46,088 bases of DNA. Origin: Actinomycetota bacterium (GTDB lineage Bacteria > Actinomycetota > Humimicrobiia > Humimicrobiales > Humimicrobiaceae). The stretch lies in the NCBI GenBank assembly GCA_013202875.1, contig JABMRD010000099.1, positions 1-46,088 of the forward strand, written 5' to 3'. Below are positions 37,395-45,817 of this stretch, in pieces. A program made the translations under genes and the position numbers. Within the stretch, counting starts at the first letter, position 1; the number at the start of each line of letters is the position of its first letter. The notes below the pieces were generated by a model. It saw nothing but the letters and a program-made list of their open reading frames with translations, was not told the origin of the DNA and did not search any database.

Positions 37395-39403
37395 GAATTG
37401 CATTAGGGGATTTGAGGCATGGCACGACAGGGAGACATTCTATATCGATACCTGTTGGTATAGGATACATTGCCTCATATACGTTCGCTAAAATTGGCAA
37501 AGAGAACGTAGCCATCAGGCTTTATGACGATCCTGATGTTCTCATGAAAGATCTAGATTTATTTAAGCCCGACGTCATTGGATTAACAAACTATTGTTGG
37601 AATAGCGAATTGTCGGGGGTTGTCTTTAAGCATGCAAAAAAGAGACTACCAAACATTATATGTATAGCTGGAGGCCCGGAATTCCCTCTGCAACCCGAGA
37701 AATGTAAGCAGTATCTCTCTATGAGGAAAGCAATCGATTTTTATGTTTATAGGGAAGGGGAAGTCACGTTTTCAGATATCATAAAAAAGATAATAACAAA
37801 GGACGAAAAAGATAGTATCAAAAATCATCCTATAGATGGCGTTATGTATATTAGCCCCCGCACAGGAGAACTTATTATTGGGCGCCCCTTGCCAAGGCTT
37901 GAGGATTTGGATAAGATCCCCTCTCCCTACACTACGGGCTTAATGGATCACTGGTTCAATGGTCATTACGCACCCTTGTTGGAAACTGCAAGAGGCTGCC
38001 CTTTCTCATGCGGTTATTGTTTTGAAGGCCAGGCATGGTGTAGTCCCATTGCAAGGTTTAGCGTAGACCGGATAAAGCAAGAATTGAGTTATATTGCTGA
38101 GAGAATGACAGAGTATCCAGGTATCTATTTGGGATTGTGTGATGATAATTTTGGAATGTACGAACGAGATGAAGAGATTGCCAGCCATCTCAGATATCTA
38201 CAAGACACGTACCATTGGCCGAATAATATTGACGTTGCGACTGGCAAGCAGCATTACGATAGGATCATGCGAATAGCTGCACAGTTGCATGATAAACTGC
38301 GGGTTACGTGTTCGATGCAATCACTAAACCCGGAAACATTGAAGATCATAAAACGTGTCAATATCCCAATAGATCAATACGCACAAATACAAGAAAAGAT
38401 TAAGAGAAAAGGCATGATGTCGACGGCAGAGCTTATAATTCCCATGCCGGAAGAAACAAGAGAATCATATTTCATGGGTATTAAGATATTATTCGAATCT
38501 GGTGTTGAGTGCGTGTCTACGTATACTACTATGCTTCTCAAATCAACCTACTTGGATTCTGAGGAATGCAGAGAAAAATACAATTACAGGACAAAATTCA
38601 GAATAATACCTAGACAGTTTGGAGAATACACCGGCGAGAAATGTTTTGAGGTGGAAGAGGTATGCGTTGCAACGAATGCAATGTCAATTGGGGATTATCT
38701 TGAATGCAGGGGGTTTGCCTTTGTTTCTCGGGTGATATCCAGTGAAGAATATGACATAATCAGGTGGCATATTAAGGAGAATAATATAAGTATATATGAT
38801 TTCTTATATGAACTGTGGATGCTTATCAAATCTGGTAAGACTGAATGCTCCCACATTTACGACAATTTCCTCGAAGAGACACAAAGAGAGTTGTGGGAGT
38901 CGAAAGAAGGCATATACAAGTTCTATTCACAAGCAGATAATTATGAAAAGCTGTTGAAGGGTGAATCGGGCGACAATTTGATGAGAAAGTATGAAACGCA
39001 AATGTTCTTAAGGGGGTGTGTGTCTTTAATTGATTTAGCATACTCTCTCCTTGAGGCGAAGTGCCCAAAAGAAATCTGGCCATCATTACAGGCCGCAAGA
39101 GACTGGTCGTTAGCGTGCAGGAACGTATCTTTGGTGTTCAACGATGCTTCATATGTTAGGAGGAGTTGGAATATTAGGTTCCGGTATGATGTATGTACCT
39201 GGTATAAGGACGATAGCTCAAAGCCGTTAATGGAGTATAAGAAAGATATTACGTATAGTTTCCATTATGATGCGGCCCATATTGAGAAGATTCTTCAACA
39301 AGCTGAGACTCTCTTTGGAAACGACAAGACATTTGTGATCGGGAAGACTTTAGTTAACTGGAGCATTCGAGAATTCTGGGCCCAATGTGACAGTCTTGGT
39401 TGA
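37382..39403 (+). CDS. B12-binding-type radical SAM protein with long uncharacterised C-terminus
   Basis: B12-binding-like N-terminus (PDVIGLTNYCWNSE, AGGPEFPLQPE); ETARGCPFSCGYCFEGQ cluster motif; overlaps the pseI stop. Confidence 0.85.
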   Translation: MEKLRIALGDLRHGTTGRHSISIPVGIGYIASYTFAKIGKENVAIRLYDDPDVLMKDLDLFKPDVIGLTNYCWNSELSGVVFKHAKKRLPNIICIAGGPEFPLQPEKCKQYLSMRKAIDFYVYREGEVTFSDIIKKIITKDEKDSIKNHPIDGVMYISPRTGELIIGRPLPRLEDLDKIPSPYTTGLMDHWFNGHYAPLLETARGCPFSCGYCFEGQAWCSPIARFSVDRIKQELSYIAERMTEYPGIYLGLCDDNFGMYERDEEIASHLRYLQDTYHWPNNIDVATGKQHYDRIMRIAAQLHDKLRVTCSMQSLNPETLKIIKRVNIPIDQYAQIQEKIKRKGMMSTAELIIPMPEETRESYFMGIKILFESGVECVSTYTTMLLKSTYLDSEECREKYNYRTKFRIIPRQFGEYTGEKCFEVEEVCVATNAMSIGDYLECRGFAFVSRVISSEEYDIIRWHIKENNISIYDFLYELWMLIKSGKTECSHIYDNFLEETQRELWESKEGIYKFYSQADNYEKLLKGESGDNLMRKYETQMFLRGCVSLIDLAYSLLEAKCPKEIWPSLQAARDWSLACRNVSLVFNDASYVRRSWNIRFRYDVCTWYKDDSSKPLMEYKKDITYSFHYDAAHIEKILQQAETLFGNDKTFVIGKTLVNWSIREFWAQCDSLG

Positions 39404-39788
39404 TGGCGGCCACCCCGGCGTTCTCGATATCCCGGGATAGTGGCAGTCGTTCTGGAATACAATCTCAGCAAGTGTGGCACCGATCGTCTATGTCTAAATG
39501 TGCAACGTATCGTACAGTGAAGGGAGACCGGTAGAAACAAGTGGGAGGAGGATTCTTGGTTCCTACGTCGTTAGAAACTCTCCAAGCGTGGTGTGGACCC
39601 CAGTGTTTACCCTGCGGAATGCAGGGCATGACCTGCGGCGACTTTAAGATATTCGCCGAGTATTGAAAGATAGCAGGCCCCATGTAGTAATTCACCTGAC
39701 CTCTTGTGTATGTGGCATTAGCGCCAACAGAGCCCGGCTGATTTCTTCTAAGAGAGTTTTGCACAATCACCTAAATTTTGCCATATTC

Positions 39789-39818
39789 CCTGGACTTCCC
39801 AAAAAGGGGAAGTCCAGG
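39789..39818. repeat. Perfect 12-bp inverted repeat with 6-nt loop
   Basis: CCTGGACTTCCC-AAAAAG-GGGAAGTCCAGG. Confidence 0.9.
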
Positions 39819-39979
39819 AGCATTGCTGCCGAGTCCCCCATAACTATTTCAGGATGTCCATCAGACTTAAAATGCAAACAAAGAACAATGAAAATAATTA
39901 TAAAAAATACCTGATATTCTTTGACATATAACTATTTCTATGACATATTCATTCCATCAAATTTATCTCTGGGGGAGAT

Positions 39980-40108
39980 ATGGGATTCAAACAAATGGAT
40001 CGTAACATGACCTTCACTAAAGTTTCACTATTGAAATCCATGGAACATAACCGTAGTTTGAAGAGACCGGAAAAGATCAACCAGGTCATCGACTGGTCAA
40101 AAGTGTAA
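39980..40108 (+). pseudogene. N-terminal fragment of an IS5/IS4-like transposase
   Basis: Reads MGFKQMDRNMTFTKVSLLKSMEHNRSLKRPEKINQVIDWSKV*; the KINQVIDW block resembles the N-terminus of IS5-type transposases. Confidence 0.5.
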
Positions 40109-40172
40109 TACTTTTGACTACCGTTATTACTATAAAATAATGAAATGACAGGATCTGGGGCTGAAGTTTAAG

Positions 40173-40370
40173 ATGAATATAATATTTCAACACGATCAAT
40201 ATAAAGAATGGAATAAATTCATATCATCAGAGAATCTAAATTTGTGGCCATACACACGGGAATTTCAATGTCAATGTGAATTAAATAAAATCAAAGATCT
40301 AAGCTTTGCTGTTATGGAAAATGAGAATATACTGGCAATTTGTCCATTATTTGTGACATCGGAAGGGTAA
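40173..40370 (+). pseudogene. Truncated N-terminus of a FemAB/GNAT-like protein
   Basis: 65-aa ORF MNIIFQHDQYKEWNKFISSENLNLWPYTREFQ...FAVMENENILAICPLF, ending just before the IS481 left end. Confidence 0.5.
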
Positions 40371-40442
40371 TATAAGCAATTTTTGGATGATATATTTATG
40401 CTTATATTTAGTTGTTCACCATGAACTAATTAATAGATAAAT

Positions 40443-41658
40443 TGAACTATCTAAGAGTTGTGTTTACAACTCGGTTGTTAAAGCTCTTTGAAAACTAAAT
40501 AAAAATATAGATAAAAGATAGTAGATAAAACACTACCTCCAAGTGTAAAATATTTGATTACCAACACAAAAAAATACACAAGGGAGGTAGCGATGACTAA
40601 AGATGAATTCATCCAAAGTCACAGACTAAGTTTACTATCAAGGGCCAAATCTATCAACAATATCTCTAGAGCATGCAGAGAATACGGGGTATCAAGGACC
40701 TATTACTACAAGTGGACTGAGAGGTTCATTACATATGGTATCCAGGGCCTTGCAGAGCAGCCTAGGCCAAAGCCGGTAATGCCCAATAGCACAAGATCTG
40801 ATATTGTAGATAAAATACTAGAGTTCATAAAGGCCTATCCCACTTATGGCCCTACAAGGATTGCCAACCAACTGGGAAATATTGTCTGCTCTGCTATAGT
40901 ATATAATATCTTAAAAAGGCGTGGCCTAAATAGGAGAATAGACAGGCTTCTTGCTCTGGAAAATATACCTTCTGAAGTAGATATAGGCTATCTCATGCAA
41001 AGAAGACTGGATGAGACAAAGCCCTTACCAAGGATAGAAAGCCACTACAGCGGCTATATGCTCTCTTTAGACACCTTCTATGTATGTACCTTAAAGGGTA
41101 TAGGAAGGATCTATCAGTTTACCGCTATTGATACATATTCTTCTTTTGGACTTGCTTATCTTTATACCGATAAAAGTGCAAAATCTTCAGTGGATTTTAT
41201 CTCAAGGACTCTGGGTATATTGGATAATATGGGAATTACTGTAGAAAGAATTCTATCAGACAATGGCAAGGAATATACCACCCATTGGGATAGCAGGTAC
41301 CATATATTTGAAGAGTATCTTAAGTTCAAGAACATTGAGCATCGCTATACCAAGGTAAGACATCCCTGGACCAATGGATTTGTGGAAAGGTTCCAGAGGA
41401 CCATCTTAGAGGAATTCTATCAGCCGGCTCTACTTAAGAAGACATATCACACCATAGAAGAGCTTCAATATGATCTGGACCAGTTTCTATATTTTTATAA
41501 TTTTCAAAGAACGCATCAGGGCTATAGAACCAAAGGTTCTAAACCTTGTGATCTTTTATATAAATGTGGTGACTATTTATCCATTTCACCATAAAATAAT
41601 ATTTAATATTTTAAGCTTGGAGGAAATGAAACTGTAAGCACCAAGCTTAGATAGTACA
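40443..41658 (+). mobile_element. IS481-family insertion sequence, apparently complete
   Basis: Transposase ORF bounded by imperfect terminal inverted repeats: left TTGAACTATCTAAGAGTTGTGTTTACAAC, right complement TTGTACTATCTAAGCTTGGTGCTTACAGT (22 of 29 identical by eye). No clear target duplication. Confidence 0.85.
40593..41594 (+). CDS. IS481-family DDE transposase
   Basis: N-terminal HTH (ISRACREYGVSRTYYYKWTERF), LSLDTFYV, LSDNGKEYTTHWD, HPWTNGFVERFQRTILEEF. ATG at 40593 with GGGAGG ribosome-binding site. Confidence 0.92.
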   Translation: MTKDEFIQSHRLSLLSRAKSINNISRACREYGVSRTYYYKWTERFITYGIQGLAEQPRPKPVMPNSTRSDIVDKILEFIKAYPTYGPTRIANQLGNIVCSAIVYNILKRRGLNRRIDRLLALENIPSEVDIGYLMQRRLDETKPLPRIESHYSGYMLSLDTFYVCTLKGIGRIYQFTAIDTYSSFGLAYLYTDKSAKSSVDFISRTLGILDNMGITVERILSDNGKEYTTHWDSRYHIFEEYLKFKNIEHRYTKVRHPWTNGFVERFQRTILEEFYQPALLKKTYHTIEELQYDLDQFLYFYNFQRTHQGYRTKGSKPCDLLYKCGDYLSISP

Positions 41659-41684
41659 ATTTATATATAAAAACACATCATTCT

Positions 41685-41710
41685 CATGCTATAATACTAT
41701 ATATAGCATG
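41685..41710. repeat. Perfect 9-bp inverted repeat with 8-nt loop
   Basis: CATGCTATA-ATACTATA-TATAGCATG between the IS and the convergent bicupin gene. Confidence 0.8.
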
Positions 41711-41778
41711 TAACTGTGCCAATCGGATAACCATGTTACTCTATTTTCAAGGTTCTCTCTCCAGTAACACTTCTATTT

Positions 41779-42762
41779 TTATTTAGTAAAAGACCTGCCT
41801 TGTGGAGCCACCCTAGATAGTTTTCGTTGTTTCTTATCTATATCCGGAGCATATCTCTCTAAGGGTTCGAAGATGCATGGCCTATAAGGTATCCCAGGGA
41901 GTTCGTTTGCAAACACTACATACTCAAGCGAATGTCCTTTATCAGCTCTTAATCCGTGCATACCATTTGGCGTAATGTATACTGTGTCTCCAATACTAAC
42001 TTCTTTTTCCTTGCCATCACAATCTAACAAAGTGCCTTTCCCTTTTGTGAAAAACCAGAATTCCTCGAAATCGTGCCAGTGAGGAAGAGCAGTTTTGCCT
42101 GATTCTAGGATTGCAACCCCAAAATATATTAAAGACTTTATAAAAGGATCCTCCCGCGAGTATAATATCTTAATTGTTGCATCCCCTTGTTCTTTAACTT
42201 GTCCCATAGCGTCTTTGTTTCTGACTATATGTAGTTCTTTACTGAGGGTCTCTTCACAGATACCTATAATCTCTTCGAAGTCCTCGCCCTCCGATATTAT
42301 CCCAGGAACTTGTAAATCTGGGGTTATTGTGATCTTATCAAATGGCTCCATCTGCCCATGTCTGTAAGGTATGTTCGGCAACTGCACAGCATAGACCAAA
42401 AAATCGAGAGCTTCACCTTTATCTGCCCTTACCTCGTGCATCCCATTAGGAACAAGATACATTCCGTCTCCTTGACCCACTTTAACCTCGGAGCCATCAG
42501 TATTAATGAGAGTACCGTGACCACTGATGAAATAGTAGTACTCTTCCATTTCGTGCCAGTGTACTGAGACCATATTCCCGGAACTGAGTCTACCATTGAC
42601 AAGAAACAGAGCACCTTTTACAAAAGGGTCACTAGCTAAAAAGATGTCTGTGGACTCCATATACTTATGGGCTTGATATTCTCTCACCTCATCGATATTT
42701 CTGATCACGCAAGGTTCTTTGTATATCCGCTGTGCTGTTACAGCAAGAATCTTATCTTTCAT
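41779..42762 (-). CDS. Bicupin protein (two homologous cupin domains)
   Basis: Tandem cupin motifs VHWHEMEEYYYFISGHGTL...PNGMHEVRADKG and PHWHDFEEFWFFTKGKGTL...PNGMHGLRADKG. Confidence 0.9.
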   Translation of the reverse strand: MKDKILAVTAQRIYKEPCVIRNIDEVREYQAHKYMESTDIFLASDPFVKGALFLVNGRLSSGNMVSVHWHEMEEYYYFISGHGTLINTDGSEVKVGQGDGMYLVPNGMHEVRADKGEALDFLVYAVQLPNIPYRHGQMEPFDKITITPDLQVPGIISEGEDFEEIIGICEETLSKELHIVRNKDAMGQVKEQGDATIKILYSREDPFIKSLIYFGVAILESGKTALPHWHDFEEFWFFTKGKGTLLDCDGKEKEVSIGDTVYITPNGMHGLRADKGHSLEYVVFANELPGIPYRPCIFEPLERYAPDIDKKQRKLSRVAPQGRSFTK

Positions 42763-42958
42763 ATTATCTTTCCTCCCATCGTTGTTTTTAAAATTTAGAA
42801 ATTATTTTAATTGTTCTTTGACAATTTAATATTTTTACCTTTTCTTTTTATAGAATGTCTTATCATAATGATATAATACTAAAATTATTTTTAAGCACCT
42901 TCTCTCTTCTCCTTTTTATATTTTCGTTTATATTAAAGAATTATTATTAATATGCTAT

Positions 42959-43384
42959 CTATTTCTTCAATTTCTTTGGTGGTTCAATTACACATTCCGG
43001 CAAATTTCTAAGATAGACTTCTGGTCCTGCATATTGATAAACCGCAAAAATAACCATTGGTTTCTTACCTGTATTTATAGTTCCGTGATATGCACCTGCA
43101 GGAATATGAATTAAATCACCTCTTTTAACTTTTTTCTTTTCTAACTTGTTATTTACCTCTATTGTCTGATCACCTTCACCTTCTATTACATATAATATTT
43201 CCTCGCATCCTTCATGATTATGTCGCTGATGTCCCTTCCCTAAATTTAGTGTAACTATACCTGCAGTCATATTATTAGTTTCAGTTACTCTGGGTTCAGA
43301 AAGCCATTGAAGCTTTCCCCAAGGAAAAACCTGTGTTTCAACATCATCAATTGACACAAATCTTCTACCTTTTATTTTCGCCAT
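42959..43384 (-). CDS. Single-domain cupin protein
   Basis: LGKGHQRHNHEGCEEILYVIEGEGDQTIEV...GDLIHIPAGAYHGTINTG. Confidence 0.88.
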   Translation of the reverse strand: MAKIKGRRFVSIDDVETQVFPWGKLQWLSEPRVTETNNMTAGIVTLNLGKGHQRHNHEGCEEILYVIEGEGDQTIEVNNKLEKKKVKRGDLIHIPAGAYHGTINTGKKPMVIFAVYQYAGPEVYLRNLPECVIEPPKKLKK

Positions 43385-43434
43385 TGCAATAAACTCCTTT
43401 CCAATATTTTTAATAATATACCAGCTATATAATG

Positions 43435-44544
43435 TTATTTATCAAAATCAGGAATAAAAACTCTTTCCCCATTCTTAAGCGCTGACTCATGGGCACAAAT
43501 ACCAGCCATTGTCCAGTTGGCTGCTACACTTGCATCAGCATAAGATTTCCTTTCCTCCAGTATGGCCTGTATAAATTCGTTTACTAAGTGGGAATGTGAA
43601 CCTCCATGTCCAGCGCCTTGTATAAATGATACATGCTTGTCGTCTATTATACTTTCTCTTAGGGCAAACTTAGCAATTTCTTTCGGAAGCCTATCATCAG
43701 TATCGGGAGCAACTATCCTTCTTGCATTTTCACCACCTTCAAAAAGCACAGGGTTCTCACCTTGTATCTGCTCCCATTCAAAGGAAAGCTTGTCTCCATA
43801 AACATCCAGACTTTCCCTGTACTGACGAACTGTTTCATAAAGTGAACGCGTAGCTTCAGCTATAATATTAGAGTCTCTAAGCTTATATGTAGCTGTCTCA
43901 ACTGCAAAAGGTGAGCCATATTTTTCTGCCAGCTTATCACTGATTGAACCGGAGCCATGACAGACAACTGACTCTGCTTCAGTACCTGCAAGTGCCAGTA
44001 GTGGGGATATTGCATGAGTACCATACCACATAGGAGGAAATCCAAGCCAGTATTCAGGCCAACCTTCCAGTCCCATATTCTGCATATGGGAACCTCGAAG
44101 GAATTGTATCCTACCCAACTTACCACTTTCAACCAGGTTCTTTAAATATAAAAATTCCCTTGTATAGACAGCTGTTTCCATCATCATGTAAACCTTACCC
44201 GAATTGTTTTTTTCTCTTACAATGGCTTTACATTCTTCAATTGATGTTGCCATGGGTACTGTACAGGCACAGTGTTTACCTGCCTTTAGCGATTCTATAG
44301 CCATCTCAGCATGATCCATTATGGGTGATACGACATGTATAGCATCTATCTCTTCTATATCAAGAAGATCCCTCCAGTTGGTAAAAAGTTTTTTGATACC
44401 AAATTTCTTCCCTACTTTGTTTAGCTCTTCCTCATTTCTTCTGCAAACTGCATAGACTTCAGTATTCAGATGTGCCTGATAGATAGGAATAAATTCCATC
44501 CCAAAACCCAATCCAATAATTGCCACTTTTATTTTTGAATTCAT
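43435..44544 (-). CDS. Gfo/Idh/MocA-family oxidoreductase
   Basis: KVAIIGLGFGMEFIPIYQAH; AIHVVSPIMDHAEMAIESLKAGKHCACTVPMATS. ATG at 44544 behind GAAAGGAAC. Confidence 0.9.
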   Translation of the reverse strand: MNSKIKVAIIGLGFGMEFIPIYQAHLNTEVYAVCRRNEEELNKVGKKFGIKKLFTNWRDLLDIEEIDAIHVVSPIMDHAEMAIESLKAGKHCACTVPMATSIEECKAIVREKNNSGKVYMMMETAVYTREFLYLKNLVESGKLGRIQFLRGSHMQNMGLEGWPEYWLGFPPMWYGTHAISPLLALAGTEAESVVCHGSGSISDKLAEKYGSPFAVETATYKLRDSNIIAEATRSLYETVRQYRESLDVYGDKLSFEWEQIQGENPVLFEGGENARRIVAPDTDDRLPKEIAKFALRESIIDDKHVSFIQGAGHGGSHSHLVNEFIQAILEERKSYADASVAANWTMAGICAHESALKNGERVFIPDFDK

Positions 44545-44827
44545 AATATTTGTTCCTTTCAAAATTTGATAAAATAAATTACTTAAATATTACAAAATAT
44601 CATCGGCGTTTATTTTAATTGATAAATTTATTCATCATCGTCAAATCATATTTCTAAACAATTTTCATGTGTTTTTTTAGCAATAGCTTCTTGTTATATT
44701 TTTCCTCCACCTTCAATAAGAATACTCAAAGTCACAGGTTCTACCACTGACTTTTCTTCAGCTGACGTTGCTTTTTGCTTACACCTTCTTTAACTCTTTT
44801 AATATTTTCATAATGAAATTAAAAAAA

Positions 44828-45469
44828 TTACTCAAAATATTTTGAGAGAACATAAGATACTGCTCCCAGCACTCCAACTTTATCACCAAGCTCAGAATAT
44901 TTAATTTCAGTTTCTCTTTTTATAGAAAATAAGGAAATTTTATTAATCTTTTTTCTTAAATTTTCAAGAAAATATTTTCCTGCTTTTGTAAAGATACCCT
45001 GGATGATAATAACCTGCGGATCATACATAAGAATAATATTAGATATCCCAATTCCAAACCAGCTAATCACGTCATCCATAAGATCCAATGCAAGCCTATC
45101 CCCTTTATTTGATGCATCGAATACATCATAAATATCTACGCTATCAGGACTATTATTATTGAAAATTATGGAATCAGGATATTCTTTATACTTCTCTTTA
45201 GCCATTCTTAATATTCTAATGGTTGATACCATTGCTTCAAAACAGCCCTTACCTCCACATGAACATATCTCTCTTCCTTCGGAATCTACTATCTTAGTCC
45301 AGTTACAACTTAGTTCACATAAGCCAATATCCAATGGATATTGGCTTATAATAGATTGAAGTTCTTTTTTGCGAAATAATTGAATATAAGGCACTACCCA
45401 TAAATCACGTGGAATTCTATCAGGTTCCTTAAATAATAATGCTGCTTTTACTCTTTCCCTGCTATTCAT
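44828..45469 (-). pseudogene. Chimeric ORF: uroporphyrinogen-decarboxylase-like N-terminus joined in frame to the C-terminal part of a ROK protein
   Basis: MNSRERVKAALLFKEPDRIPRDLWVVPYIQLFRKKEL (URO-D-like) followed by ICSCGGKGCFEA zinc motif and DPQVIIIQGIF...LGDKVGVLGAVSYVL (ROK C-terminus); the ROK N-terminal half is missing. Confidence 0.7.
45319..45349. repeat. Perfect 14-bp inverted repeat with 3-nt loop
   Basis: ATAAGCCAATATCC-AAT-GGATATTGGCTTAT, at the URO-D/ROK junction. Confidence 0.92.
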
Positions 45470-45499
45470 TTTACTTATTTATTTTTTATATTACATCAT

Positions 45500-45817
45500 C
45501 TACCATTCAATTACTGCACTCAGCATATCAAAAGAATCATCTATAAGCTGATCATATAAATCCGGGGCATTTTTAAAATTAACTCTACTTGTAATAAACG
45601 GTGAAATTTTTAGTAAACTTTTTTGATATAATTGTGTTATTCTTTCTAAATCCTTTTTTTCAAAATGTGAAGTATGGATGACTTGGGCTTGTTTACCTTG
45701 TGCCAGTAAATTATCATAACTCATATTATAACGTCCTGCTATAGATACTATTCTTCCAAAATTACGGATACGAATTGCTTCACTTAAAAAGTATCCCAAA
45801 CGGTATCGTTGCCTCAC
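45500..45817 (-). pseudogene. C-terminal fragment of a zinc-type alcohol dehydrogenase, 5' end lost at an IS boundary
   Basis: EAIRIRNFGRIVSIAGRYN...KISPFITSRVNFKNAPDLYDQLIDDS resembles an MDR C-terminus; upstream residues come from the adjacent IS-like sequence. Confidence 0.6.

Noticed and set aside
39465-39770. 101-aa - strand ORF in the GC-rich island
   Set aside because: Overlaps other ORFs on both strands, no recognisable motif, low-complexity-like composition; probably not a gene in its present form.
40443-41658. Target-site duplication around the IS481 copy
   Set aside because: Flanks (...GATAAAT at left, ATTTATATA... at right) do not form a direct repeat, so no duplication can be claimed.
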